A stretch of DNA of 35,321 bases from Candidatus Woesearchaeota archaeon (GTDB lineage: Archaea > Nanobdellota > Nanobdellia > Woesearchaeales > JASKKU01): assembly GCA_030154045.1 (NCBI GenBank), contig JASKKU010000007.1:1-35321 (forward strand). The letters are read 5' to 3'. A program made the translations under genes and the position numbers. The notes beneath the pieces were generated by a model that was not told the origin of the DNA, searched no databases, and worked only from the letters and a program-made list of their open reading frames with translations. This document shows, piece after piece, positions 1-9,623 of this stretch. Positions within the stretch are counted from its first letter, which is position 1; each line of letters opens with the position of its first letter.

Positions 1-149
1 ACAGCATAATCATTAGCAGGATTGCTAGCTGGAAAAGATTTAACAGGAAATAAACTCAAACCAAAAGCCAACGCACCAACTAAAAAAGACTTAAAACGAC
101 TAGGTTTTTGTTTTTCATAAGTTCCATCAACAACATTATCCAAGCTCAT
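1..149 (-). CDS. 5' end of a putative exported protein (partial, runs off the window)
   Basis: Reverse-strand translation from ATG at 149: MSLDNVVDGTYEKQKPSRFKSFLVGALAFGLSLFPVKSFPASNPANDYAV..., basic N-terminus followed by a hydrophobic segment resembling a signal peptide. Confidence 0.6.
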   Translation of the reverse strand, partial: MSLDNVVDGTYEKQKPSRFKSFLVGALAFGLSLFPVKSFPASNPANDYA

Positions 150-259
150 GATACCACTAACAAGTTAAAAATATAATAATATTTAAACTTTTCGATTTAA
201 AAAATTACAAAACATTTAAATAAAAAACATAAACCTTTCACTGAAAACTTTCAAGGTTC

Positions 260-2968
260 GTGAAAATGAGAGAGAAAAAACCAACATTTCTAAGCAAACT
301 TAACGAAGCTATTGAAGGCAAAAGCAATAAAAAACTCATAAACAGTCTAATGGTTTTCTTATTGGTATTGATACCTATACTATTGAGCATTTATCTAAGA
401 ATCCAGCCTTATTACTTGCCTGCAACAGACGATTGGGCTACAAACGCCATAGAAAGACAAGTTAAGGCGAGTATTTCTCAAGCAATTGCCGAAAAGTATC
501 CTCTGCTTCCAGATTTCGAACGTAACAAACTAATAGAACAACAGTACTCTCTATATGTCTCTAAAAACAAAAATTTCTTAGAAAGCCAGGCACAACTGCT
601 CTCGCAAAATTTCAAGGACCAATTAAGAAGCGATGAGGAAAATGTTACATACTTAATAGCCATAGACCCATATCATTATTACAGAGTTGCAAGAAACGAA
701 ATAAAATTAGGTTATCCTGGGGATATAAAAATAGATAACAAGACTTCGGTTGATTACCTAATGTTTGGCGGAGCCCCTATTGAAAACAAGCCAAAATACA
801 CCGGTTCTTTCACAAACCTTCTTGACTTCCTTGAATCAAGGTCATATAAAGTTTTACACGCCTTAGGCTTCAAGCCTAGCTTGATGAAAGTTGCATTCTT
901 TATGCCTTTAATACTAATGACTTTAGCGGTAATCCCTGCATTCTTCTTGGGTAAAAGGTTATCCGGAAACATTGGAGGGTTTTTTACTGCTGTTATTGTT
1001 GCTATTCATCCTTTTGTATTAAGAAGAACAGCCGCAGGTTTCAGCGATACTGATGCGTTCAACATTTTATTTCCAATAACAATTGCTTGGTTTTTCCTGG
1101 AAACTATTAAAAGCTCAAACCTCAAGAGAGGAATCATATTCTCAATTCTAACAGCGTTTTCAATTTGGTTATACTCAATTGCGTGGGGTGGTTTCGGTTC
1201 AATGCTAGTTATTCTACTAGGAAGCATTGGCTTATACTTAGGTTATCTATTATCAAAAGCCATTTTTGTTAAAAAAGACAAAAACAAAAAAGAGGTTATT
1301 GATAGGATAAAAACCGAATTAATCTTTGTCGGCGTTTTGTTGTTATCTACATGGCTTTTATTATCTTTCAGACCTGGTTCAATGATCAATTTTAGCTATT
1401 TATTTACTGTTGTCAAAAATACTTTAGGTTTCACACAGATTAAAGCTGTTGCCACGACAAAGATCTGGCCTAATGTTTATACAACTGTTGCAGAATTAAA
1501 CCCGGGAAGCTTAAATGATGTCATAAACTCTTCTGGAGGAAAGATAGTGTTCTGGTTCTCCATAATTGGCGTTGCTTTAGCTTTCCTAACAAAGGATAAA
1601 AACGGAAAATGGAACCCTGCTTTCGGAATACTTTTACTTTTGTGGTATGCCGCAACTTTATACGCAGTATCCAAAGGAATAAGATTTGTATTACTAGTTG
1701 CTCCTGTGTTTGCAGTTTCTTTAGGATTGTTCATCGGAAGAACAATTGAAGTAGTCTCAAACTACTTTGATAAATGGTTTGAGATCAAGAAAAACACCTC
1801 TAGAATTTTGTTGATTGTCCTATTTGCAATGATTGTTTTTGTAGGGCAAAATTCCCTGTTTGCCCAGGCAAAAGCTGTAGCCTACTCAGAATTCCCAAGC
1901 ATGAACGATGGCTGGTATAATGCGCTCACTGCAATAAGGGATAATTCTTCAAAAGACGCGATCATAACATCTTGGTGGGACTTCGGGCATTGGTTCAAAG
2001 CAATAGCACAAAGACAGGTAACGTTTGATGGCGCAAGCCAGAACACTCCTATGGCCCATTGGGTTGGAAGGAGTTTGTTAACTGATAATGAAACTGAAGC
2101 ATTGACCATTTTAAGAATGCTTGACTGCGGCTCAAATTATGCATATGATTTAATCAATGAAAAACTCAACGATAGTTATGCCTCTGTAAAACTTGTTAAA
2201 AAGATAATTTCTTTGCCAAAATCAAAAGCAAAACAAGAATTATTAAAAAATTTCTCTGAGCAGGAAGCCAATGAAATCTTAAACTACACCCATTGCACTC
2301 CGCCGGAAGCATTCTACATAACTTCTGAGGATATGGTTGGAAAAGCAGGCGTGTGGGCGCACTTTGGTAGCTGGGACTTTGAAAAAGCTGCAATGTACAA
2401 AGAAGTAAAAGGCAAACCTTACAAAGTAGCTAAAGACATCCTAATGAACAAGTTTAACCTTTCGCCTGAAGATGCTGAGAGATACTATAACGAGATTCTA
2501 ACGACGAAAAACGCAGACTACTGGGTATCACCTTGGCCTGCTTATCAAGGCAGCGAAACAAGTTGCAAGCAGAACAATGAAACCTTAGATTGCATAAAAT
2601 TATTCTCACAGAACCAAGGAATTAGAGTTTTAATTAACTTATCAAACATGGAAGCTTACATAAATGAATTTAAAGAACAAAACAGACCTGCTGAATTTGT
2701 TTACTTTAAAGACAATGAACCTGTAGTTAAGAAATACAACAATCCTGTGGTGAAATTAGGAATCGCTCTAAAGAACGAATCAAACAAGTATTCGGTAATC
2801 ATAAGTGACCCATTGCTAACTAATAGTTTATTCTCAAGGCTATTCTTCTTTGAAGGAAAAGGAACAAAGTACTTTGACTTGTTTAAAGAGACCACAACCG
2901 TTTTCGGAGAAAGAATTTATGTTTGGAAAGTCAACTGGGATAAGTTCTTAAGTGATTTTGAAGGTTAA
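260..2968 (+). CDS. aglB: STT3/AglB-type dolichyl-phosphooligosaccharide-protein glycotransferase
   Basis: 902 aa, many TM segments, catalytic-type motif SWWDFGHW followed by soluble C-terminal domain; start is GTG 260 or ATG 266. Confidence 0.9.
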   Translation: MKMREKKPTFLSKLNEAIEGKSNKKLINSLMVFLLVLIPILLSIYLRIQPYYLPATDDWATNAIERQVKASISQAIAEKYPLLPDFERNKLIEQQYSLYVSKNKNFLESQAQLLSQNFKDQLRSDEENVTYLIAIDPYHYYRVARNEIKLGYPGDIKIDNKTSVDYLMFGGAPIENKPKYTGSFTNLLDFLESRSYKVLHALGFKPSLMKVAFFMPLILMTLAVIPAFFLGKRLSGNIGGFFTAVIVAIHPFVLRRTAAGFSDTDAFNILFPITIAWFFLETIKSSNLKRGIIFSILTAFSIWLYSIAWGGFGSMLVILLGSIGLYLGYLLSKAIFVKKDKNKKEVIDRIKTELIFVGVLLLSTWLLLSFRPGSMINFSYLFTVVKNTLGFTQIKAVATTKIWPNVYTTVAELNPGSLNDVINSSGGKIVFWFSIIGVALAFLTKDKNGKWNPAFGILLLLWYAATLYAVSKGIRFVLLVAPVFAVSLGLFIGRTIEVVSNYFDKWFEIKKNTSRILLIVLFAMIVFVGQNSLFAQAKAVAYSEFPSMNDGWYNALTAIRDNSSKDAIITSWWDFGHWFKAIAQRQVTFDGASQNTPMAHWVGRSLLTDNETEALTILRMLDCGSNYAYDLINEKLNDSYASVKLVKKIISLPKSKAKQELLKNFSEQEANEILNYTHCTPPEAFYITSEDMVGKAGVWAHFGSWDFEKAAMYKEVKGKPYKVAKDILMNKFNLSPEDAERYYNEILTTKNADYWVSPWPAYQGSETSCKQNNETLDCIKLFSQNQGIRVLINLSNMEAYINEFKEQNRPAEFVYFKDNEPVVKKYNNPVVKLGIALKNESNKYSVIISDPLLTNSLFSRLFFFEGKGTKYFDLFKETTTVFGERIYVWKVNWDKFLSDFEG

Positions 2969-2992
2969 AAATTAATTTTTATTTTTTTTTAA

Positions 2993-4477
2993 TTAACCTG
3001 AAAAGATAATCTTCTTGAAATGCAAAATCTTGTCTGTGGTTAAAGCCTTAAACATAAATAATGAAATTATATAAACAAAAGATGCGATGGTTAAAACTAA
3101 GACTGCTTCAATAATTGCGTTCGTAAGAGTAAACAATTTCTTAAGAACAAAAATACTCAGTAAAAACAAAACATTAGACAAAACCACCTTTAATTGAAGC
3201 TTAAAATCAATTTTGGCCTTATAATCTTTTGTAATAATTTTGTGAGTTAAGTAAGCCATCAGAACCCAGCTTAAGGAAGTCGCGATTGCTGCACCCATCA
3301 CTGAAAACATAGGGATTAAAATTATATCCAAGATAACATTAAACAAAGCAGCATAATATACAACCTTAGACCTTTCTTTGGCTTTTCCTATGCCTGCAAC
3401 AATAGCAAAATTAATCTCTCTAATAGCCCTAAAAACAAAAAACGCTGCGAAAATTCTTAAAGTATTAGCTGCATCCAAATATTTCGCTCCAAACAAAACC
3501 TTGATAACTAATTCAGGATATGCAAAAAAAATTAAACCCAAAGGCAAAGACAAAAATAGAAAGTTGTTGTATATTAAATTCAAAGCTGAAATAATTGTTT
3601 TATCTTTCTTTTCGTGATACCATCTTGAGAATTTAGGAAAAAGGATGATTTGCAGCGGTGTAATAAAAACAAGCATTATCGTTAAAGAAGGCAATGCAAT
3701 ATTGTACAAGCCAGTAGCCTCAGCTCCTTTAAAAAATGTTAATAATATGATATCTGAATAAGTTAAAATTATGCCTGCAGCTGTTGAAAACATTATAGGC
3801 AATGCATAAGAAAACATCTCTCTAACTAAATCCTTGTTTATTTTAGCTTTTGTTTTAATTATATCTTTAAAATTAAGAACAAAGAAGATATAATAAACAA
3901 GTATGGTTATCAAAGCACCAAACAAATAGGAATATGCAGGAACCCTAACACCTAAATCCGTGGTTGAAAAAAGAATTATAGATAAAAATAAAATTGAAGA
4001 TAGATTCATCACTTCAGCTATCTTAAAATAGACAACCTTTTGATATGCTGAAAAAAGATACATCAAAGTGGGCAATATAGTATGAAAAGCAAATAAAACT
4101 AAGAGAATATTGTAAACACTCAAAGCAAGAGGAGTTTTAAAGTAATGCTCTACTAAAAAGTTTCTTAATAGAAACAGAATTAATGTGATGACCAAACCCA
4201 AAACAAACTGCGGAACAAAACCAACAATCATCACGCCTTTTATTCTAGATTTATCCTTTTTCGCAAGGTATTTGTTTATAAAAAACAGGGTTGCCTCTGA
4301 CAATCCTAAATCCCTAAATGGAGCAAAGAAGAATATGAATGAGTATACTGCATAAAACAAACCATACTCAAACAAAGAAAGATTCCTCGCAAACAAAATT
4401 CTCAATGAATAAGCTAAAACTCCTGCAAGAATTGCAAGAGCATAAACAAAAATTGCCTGCTTGAAGGTTTTGTTCAT
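2993..4477 (-). CDS. Polysaccharide flippase / MATE-like membrane protein (Wzx/RfbX type)
   Basis: About 495 aa, around 12-14 TM segments, oligosaccharide flippase-like pattern; start revised to ATG 4477 because an AT-rich TATA-like element (about 4500-4513) lies about 29 nt upstream. Confidence 0.8.
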   Translation of the reverse strand: MNKTFKQAIFVYALAILAGVLAYSLRILFARNLSLFEYGLFYAVYSFIFFFAPFRDLGLSEATLFFINKYLAKKDKSRIKGVMIVGFVPQFVLGLVITLILFLLRNFLVEHYFKTPLALSVYNILLVLFAFHTILPTLMYLFSAYQKVVYFKIAEVMNLSSILFLSIILFSTTDLGVRVPAYSYLFGALITILVYYIFFVLNFKDIIKTKAKINKDLVREMFSYALPIMFSTAAGIILTYSDIILLTFFKGAEATGLYNIALPSLTIMLVFITPLQIILFPKFSRWYHEKKDKTIISALNLIYNNFLFLSLPLGLIFFAYPELVIKVLFGAKYLDAANTLRIFAAFFVFRAIREINFAIVAGIGKAKERSKVVYYAALFNVILDIILIPMFSVMGAAIATSLSWVLMAYLTHKIITKDYKAKIDFKLQLKVVLSNVLFLLSIFVLKKLFTLTNAIIEAVLVLTIASFVYIISLFMFKALTTDKILHFKKIIFSG

Positions 4478-4692
4478 TAAAACCAATAAAGTTTGTTTAG
4501 GTTTAAAAATTTAATTGAAACATAGAACAAACCAAACATCAATAATATTTACAGAGCATGTTTTTTATACTTTGAGAAATCTAGTTTATATTATTAAAAA
4601 AATTAAAAAAACTATACTAAAATACAAATTCTTCTCTTAAAAAATGAATCAATCAAAAACTTTAAAAAAGATTTAGTTTTTTACCCTCAAAA

Positions 4693-4983
4693 ATGGATTT
4701 CATTAGGCAGGTCTATGTTGGCATTTTATTAACAACGAGTTTTATGGGTAGTTATTTTCTTAAAGAAACTCCAAATATTAATTCGACTTATACCATAAAA
4801 CCCATAATTAAGAAACAGTATTATAGTATATATCAAAATTATAATATATCTCAAAACAAAAAAGATAGAAAAGGAGACAAAAAAAGTAAAAACACCATCT
4901 TAAAAGAATATGCTGTTCTGCCTAGGAGACTCGAAGACATACTTGATAGCATTAAAATAGCAAGCCAAGATAAAAAAGATTAA
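4693..4983 (+). CDS. Hypothetical small protein with hydrophobic N-terminus (possibly membrane-anchored/exported)
   Basis: 96 aa ORF; VYVGILLTTSFMGSYFL hydrophobic stretch; TATA-like actttaaaaaa about 30 nt upstream. Confidence 0.45.
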   Translation: MDFIRQVYVGILLTTSFMGSYFLKETPNINSTYTIKPIIKKQYYSIYQNYNISQNKKDRKGDKKSKNTILKEYAVLPRRLEDILDSIKIASQDKKD

Positions 4984-5363
4984 TTTTTGTTTTTTGAAAC
5001 ATAATCAATAACTGCCCGTTTAAGAACTTTCAAAGGCAAAGTTGCACACTTGATTCGATTAACTCCTAAAGGAACTTTAACTAGTTTTCTAATAAACTCA
5101 TCATCAAGCTTCAAAACCTCATCAATGCTTTTGCCAATTACCTGCTCAAGCAACAGGTCTGAAGAAGCCATTGAGATTAAACAACCTTTGCCATCAAACT
5201 TTGCGTCTTTTATAATACCATCTTCAATCTTTAGAAAAATCTCAACTTGATCTCCGCAAACTTGATTCCTGTCATTAAAAGAAGCATTAAACTCCTTTAA
5301 ATTCCCTTTATAAACAGGCTTCTCGCTCCGTTCTATCAGAAAATCGTACTCCATTTGTATCAC
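4980..5363 (-). CDS. sufU: SufU/IscU-like Fe-S cluster scaffold or sulfurtransferase
   Basis: 127 aa with conserved Cys/Asp motifs NQVCGDQ, GKGCLIS, IKCATLPLKVL; last gene of suf cluster. Confidence 0.85.
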   Translation of the reverse strand: MIQMEYDFLIERSEKPVYKGNLKEFNASFNDRNQVCGDQVEIFLKIEDGIIKDAKFDGKGCLISMASSDLLLEQVIGKSIDEVLKLDDEFIRKLVKVPLGVNRIKCATLPLKVLKRAVIDYVSKNKN

Positions 5364-5412
5364 TTGTTTTTAACATTTCATTTTAATTTCAACAATTTAA
5401 GACTTTTGGTAA

Positions 5413-6606
5413 TCACAAGGCATTAATCCAATTCAAAGCATCAATAAACTTATCAACCTCTTCAAAAGTGTTGTAAAAATAAAAACTCACTCTTGCAGAA
5501 CCGTTAATATTCAAAAACTCGTGCAAAGGCATCGCGCAATGATGCCCTGCCCTTATAGCAATGTTCCTCATGTCCATGAAAGAAGCAACATCGTGCGCAT
5601 GAAACCTTTTGTGGTTGAAAGCAATAATTCCGGTTTTATCTTCTAAATCAGAACCATAAATAGTTATGTTCTTAACACTTTTCATCTTTTGCAGAGCATA
5701 CTCAACAAGCTTCTTTTCATGTTCTACAATATTATCAAAACCGATTTTGTTTAAGTACTCTAGAGCTTTCATCAAACCATAAGCCTGAACAAAAGGCATT
5801 GTACCTGCTTCAAATTTGTAAGGCAACTCCGCAGCTTTAAAATTATTTACATTAACTTGAGAAATCATCTCGCCGCCGCCAAGAAAACAAGGCATTTCCT
5901 CAAGCAAATCCTGTTTGCCGATTAAAACTCCTATACCAACAGGAGCCAGCATTTTATGACCTGAAAAAACCAAGAAATCAATATAATCTAAATTAACTTT
6001 GTGATGCGGAACAAGCTGAGCTCCGTCACAAATTGTTATTGCTCCCTCTTTTTTCGCAATCTCAAATAACTTTGGATTAGTTACATAACCTGTAACATTT
6101 GATAAACCTGTCAAGGAAACAATATCCTTGCCTTTAACCTTTTGCAAAAAATCCTTTTCATCAAGTTTAAATTCTTGATTCAAACCAACGAACTCAATTT
6201 CAACATTTTCATATCTTTCCTTGGCAATAAACCACGGAACTATGTTAGAATGATGTTCTAAAACACTAATCAGAACCTTAACCATGCCTTTTTTCTTAAC
6301 AATCATTCTTGTCAAAGAATCCGCAAGCAAATTCAAAGATTCAGTTGAATTTTTTGTAAAGATAACCTCTTTGCTCTTAACGCCAAAGAAATCTGCCAAA
6401 AATTTCCTGGATTGTTCATACAACTCAGTAGCTTTTTCGCTCAGCTTGTAAACACCTCTAAGAACGTTCGCATAATTATTTTTATAAAACTGCTCCACAG
6501 ACTCAATCACTTGCAAAGGCTTTTGTGTTGAGGCCGCATTATCAAAAAAGATTACATCCTTAAGAATAGGGAAATCTTTTCTGATTTCCTCAACATTAAA
6601 GCTCAT
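5413..6606 (-). CDS. sufS: Cysteine desulfurase SufS
   Basis: FFDNAASTQKP N-terminus, PLP-lysine motif FSGHKML, active-site loop RAGHHCAMPLHE. Confidence 0.95.
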   Translation of the reverse strand: MSFNVEEIRKDFPILKDVIFFDNAASTQKPLQVIESVEQFYKNNYANVLRGVYKLSEKATELYEQSRKFLADFFGVKSKEVIFTKNSTESLNLLADSLTRMIVKKKGMVKVLISVLEHHSNIVPWFIAKERYENVEIEFVGLNQEFKLDEKDFLQKVKGKDIVSLTGLSNVTGYVTNPKLFEIAKKEGAITICDGAQLVPHHKVNLDYIDFLVFSGHKMLAPVGIGVLIGKQDLLEEMPCFLGGGEMISQVNVNNFKAAELPYKFEAGTMPFVQAYGLMKALEYLNKIGFDNIVEHEKKLVEYALQKMKSVKNITIYGSDLEDKTGIIAFNHKRFHAHDVASFMDMRNIAIRAGHHCAMPLHEFLNINGSARVSFYFYNTFEEVDKFIDALNWINAL

Positions 6607-7388
6607 AATTCCACCTTTTCTATAATGGAATCAAAAAACTTTTCCTTCAGATACTTTCCTAACTGCTCTCTAACAAACAACAACTCAGCATCTTCTCTTG
6701 ATAAACCTTTCGCCATGAAATAAAATAGAGCATCTTCATCAAAGCCATAAATTAAAGCAGAATGTGATGCTTTAACCTCATTATCATTAACCTCAAGTAT
6801 AGGAGTTAACTCAACCTCATCACCTAAATTCAAGCATCTCAAGTTCATAGCAACATCAACATCTTTTGAATTAACAAAAGCCTTTCCTTGAGAAGAAAAA
6901 TTACTCAAATTAACAGCCATCAAATTCAAATAAGTCTTGCTATTATCATTTACAAAAATCAAAGGGTCAACTTTAACAAAACCCCTAGAAATTAAAGCCA
7001 TATTTACAGAAAGCTCAACTTTAGGTTTTGAAAATGTTTGCAATTTAAGATCCAGTTTTGTCAAATCAACAAACGAGTTAAAACTCGCGTTTGACAAAGC
7101 AACAACATTAAGTTCAAAAATTCCATTCAACTCAAAAACAACATTCAAGGAATCCAAAAGAACAAATATAATTTTTCCTTCTTTATTTTTTGAGGTTATT
7201 TTCAGATTGGATTTGTTTTTAACAACAAAACAAACAGATTTTTCTTCGAAGTTTAAATCAAGAGCATCATCTTCAATAGTATAAAAAACATAATCGCCTA
7301 ACTTTAAATCATTATTAAAACTCGAACTAACTTCAACAAGCTTTGATTTGATTAAATCCTCTAATCGCTCAAAATTAGTTTTTTTCAT
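6603..7388 (-). CDS. sufD: Short SufD-like Fe-S assembly protein
   Basis: 261 aa; conserved C-terminal SufB/D core NLRCLNLGDEVELTPILEVNDNEVKASHSALIYGFDEDALFYFMAKGLSREDAELL; between sufB and sufS. Confidence 0.85.
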   Translation of the reverse strand: MKKTNFERLEDLIKSKLVEVSSSFNNDLKLGDYVFYTIEDDALDLNFEEKSVCFVVKNKSNLKITSKNKEGKIIFVLLDSLNVVFELNGIFELNVVALSNASFNSFVDLTKLDLKLQTFSKPKVELSVNMALISRGFVKVDPLIFVNDNSKTYLNLMAVNLSNFSSQGKAFVNSKDVDVAMNLRCLNLGDEVELTPILEVNDNEVKASHSALIYGFDEDALFYFMAKGLSREDAELLFVREQLGKYLKEKFFDSIIEKVEL

Positions 7389-7389
7389 T

Positions 7390-8757
7390 TTATCCTATAG
7401 CATTTTCAAACTGCATCTTAAGCAGTTTATTAAATTCAACAGCATACTCCATCGGAAGCTCCTTAGCAACAGGATTCAAAAATCCAAGTACAAGCATTGC
7501 CTTTGCATCTTCCTCTTTAATACCCCTAGACATTAGATAGAATAAAGCATCCTCATCAAGTTTTCCAACAGTAGCTTCATGCTTAACAATCGCTTTTTTA
7601 TTCTTGATCTTATTCCTTGGATATGTATTACTAAATGAATTATCGTCAAGCATCAATGCATCACAGCTTACATCCACTACAGCATTGTCTGCTTTTTCAT
7701 CAACAAATACAAACCCTCTATAAGTATGAATTCCTGAATCAAAACTTATGCCTTTGCTAACAATCTTTCCTCTAACATTTTTTCCTAGAGCAATGATTTT
7801 TGCACCCGCGTCTATGTTTTGATTTTTTCCAGCAATCGAGATTCCTAAGATATCTCCTCTAGAGTTATCTCCTTTAAGTATAATTGCAGGATATTTCATA
7901 TTTATTCCCGAACCTAAATTTCCGTCAACCCATTCTATGACAGCATTTTCTTCAGCAAGCCCCCTTTTAGTTGTCAAGTTCAAAACATTCTTGCTCCAGT
8001 TTTGAATTGTCGTATAACGCATCTTTCCGTTTTTATGAACAAACACTTCAACTACTCCTGCATGCAAACTCGCTTTGCTATATAAAGGAGCTGTACAGCC
8101 TTCAATGTAATGCACTGACGCACCTTCTTCAACAATAATAAGACTTCTTTCAAACTGGCCTGTGCCTTCAAAATTCATTCTAAAGTAAGTTTGCAAGGGC
8201 AAATCAACTTTAACATTTTTAGGAACATACAAAAAAGTTCCCCCAGACCAAGCAGCAGTGTTCAATGCCGCAAATTTATTATCAGTAGGAGGAATAAGTT
8301 TGCCAAAGTATTTCTTAACTAAATCAGGGTAAAGTTTAACAGCTTCATCCATTGAAGTAAATATGACACCCTGCTTAGCCAAAGATTCTTTTATCTTTCT
8401 ATAAATCATCTCTGACTCAAACTGTGCCCCGCTTCCAGCAAGAAATTCTCTTTCTGCTTCCGGAATCCCAAGCTTGTCAAAAGTTTCCTTGATCTCTTCA
8501 GGCACTTCATCCCAGTTAGAAGCGGTTTTCTCAGCAGGTCTCAAGTATAAATAAACATCGTCAAAGTTTACATTTATTTCAGGGGCCCATTTAGGCAAAC
8601 TCAACTCAAAGAAATGTTTCAAGCCTTCCAATCTTAAATTAAGCATCCATTCAGGTTCGTTCTTAACTTTGGAGATATCCCTAATTATCTGCTCGCTTAC
8701 GCCTTTCTTAGCTTTGTAAACAAAATGCTCTTTTTGATTTTTCTCAACATCTTTCAT
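7390..8757 (-). CDS. sufB: Fe-S cluster assembly protein SufB
   Basis: 455 aa; VDVSCDALML and IVKHEATVGKLDEDALFYLMSRG retain the Cys/His/Glu of SufB. Confidence 0.95.
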   Translation of the reverse strand: MKDVEKNQKEHFVYKAKKGVSEQIIRDISKVKNEPEWMLNLRLEGLKHFFELSLPKWAPEINVNFDDVYLYLRPAEKTASNWDEVPEEIKETFDKLGIPEAEREFLAGSGAQFESEMIYRKIKESLAKQGVIFTSMDEAVKLYPDLVKKYFGKLIPPTDNKFAALNTAAWSGGTFLYVPKNVKVDLPLQTYFRMNFEGTGQFERSLIIVEEGASVHYIEGCTAPLYSKASLHAGVVEVFVHKNGKMRYTTIQNWSKNVLNLTTKRGLAEENAVIEWVDGNLGSGINMKYPAIILKGDNSRGDILGISIAGKNQNIDAGAKIIALGKNVRGKIVSKGISFDSGIHTYRGFVFVDEKADNAVVDVSCDALMLDDNSFSNTYPRNKIKNKKAIVKHEATVGKLDEDALFYLMSRGIKEEDAKAMLVLGFLNPVAKELPMEYAVEFNKLLKMQFENAIG

Positions 8758-8760
8758 TTT

Positions 8761-9465
8761 TTAAACAGAATCATAACCTTTATCTTCAATAACTTTAGCC
8801 AAAGAGAAATCCCCTGACTTTATAATTTGGCCTTTTTTATAGACATGCACATAATCTACATCTAAGTAATCTAAAATTCTTGTATAATGCGTAACTAAAA
8901 TAATGCCTCTTGTTTTTTTCAAATAGGACACAACAGAAGCAATAATCTTGAGGTTATCTACGTCAACTCCTGAATCAATCTCATCAATCAAAAGATACCT
9001 TGGATTAATCAACAAGACCTGCAATAATTCCAACTTCTTTTTTTCTCCACCACTAAAACCAGAAAAATCTCTGTTCAAGATTCCTCTATCAAGTTTCAAA
9101 AGCTGCAAATATTCATCCAAAAGTTTACTGAATTCAGCTGAATCTTTAACTTTATTCTTAGCAATATTCCATAAAAAGTTCCTTAATCTTACGCCTTCCA
9201 AGTCAGGAGTATACTGAAATATCGCTGTCAAACCAGATTCAACTATTTCATTTGGCTTCAACCCAACAATGCTTTTCCCATCTAACTCAATTTTACCTTC
9301 CACCTTAAACAGAGGATGGCCCATAATCCCATATATCAAAGTGCTCTTACCAGAACCATTCGGACCCATCAGAACATGGAGCTCATTCTCCTTAACATCA
9401 ATAGAAACATCCTTTACAATCCTCTCATCGTTAACGCAAACGCAAACATTCTTCAAAGATAACAT
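8761..9465 (-). CDS. sufC: Fe-S assembly ATPase SufC
   Basis: ABC ATPase: Walker A GPNGSGKSTL, signature FSGGEKKKLE, Walker B LLIDEIDSGVD; start revised from 9492 to ATG 9465 (MLSLKNVCV) because TATA-like 9491-9500 lies about 30 nt upstream. Confidence 0.95.
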   Translation of the reverse strand: MLSLKNVCVCVNDERIVKDVSIDVKENELHVLMGPNGSGKSTLIYGIMGHPLFKVEGKIELDGKSIVGLKPNEIVESGLTAIFQYTPDLEGVRLRNFLWNIAKNKVKDSAEFSKLLDEYLQLLKLDRGILNRDFSGFSGGEKKKLELLQVLLINPRYLLIDEIDSGVDVDNLKIIASVVSYLKKTRGIILVTHYTRILDYLDVDYVHVYKKGQIIKSGDFSLAKVIEDKGYDSV

Positions 9466-9490
9466 TTTAAGCTTTAGAAAAAACCAAGCC

Positions 9491-9563
9491 ATATATAAAA
9501 TTAACGAAAAATTAACATATGTTAATTAAAAGTTTTAGAATATAAAATTAACAGCAACGTTAA
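9491..9563 (-). promoter_or_regulatory. suf operon promoter with upstream palindromic operator candidate
   Basis: TATA-like atatataaaa (9491-9500), perfect 18-bp palindrome AATTAACATATGTTAATT (9510-9527), second inverted pair TTAAC-N6-GTTAA (9548-9563). Confidence 0.55.
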
Positions 9564-9623
9564 CTAAACAAGATTAATTAAAAATTCTTTTAAAAACGAA
9601 AACAGTATTTTCATTAGAAGATT

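Noticed and set aside
478-663. Short antisense ORFs inside STT3 (478-663, 754-972, 1006-1227, 1477-1734, 1882-2109, 2196-2393, 2701-2895)
   Set aside because: Shadow ORFs opposite a clear conserved coding sequence, with low-complexity translations and no recognisable motif
2969-2992. T/A-rich run between STT3 and flippase as a specialised element
   Set aside because: Most simply a bidirectional oligo-T/A transcription terminator between convergent genes
4980-4983. Overlapping convergent stop codons sharing TTAA (hypothetical 4693-4983 and sufU)
   Set aside because: Neat but trivial in an AT-rich compact genome
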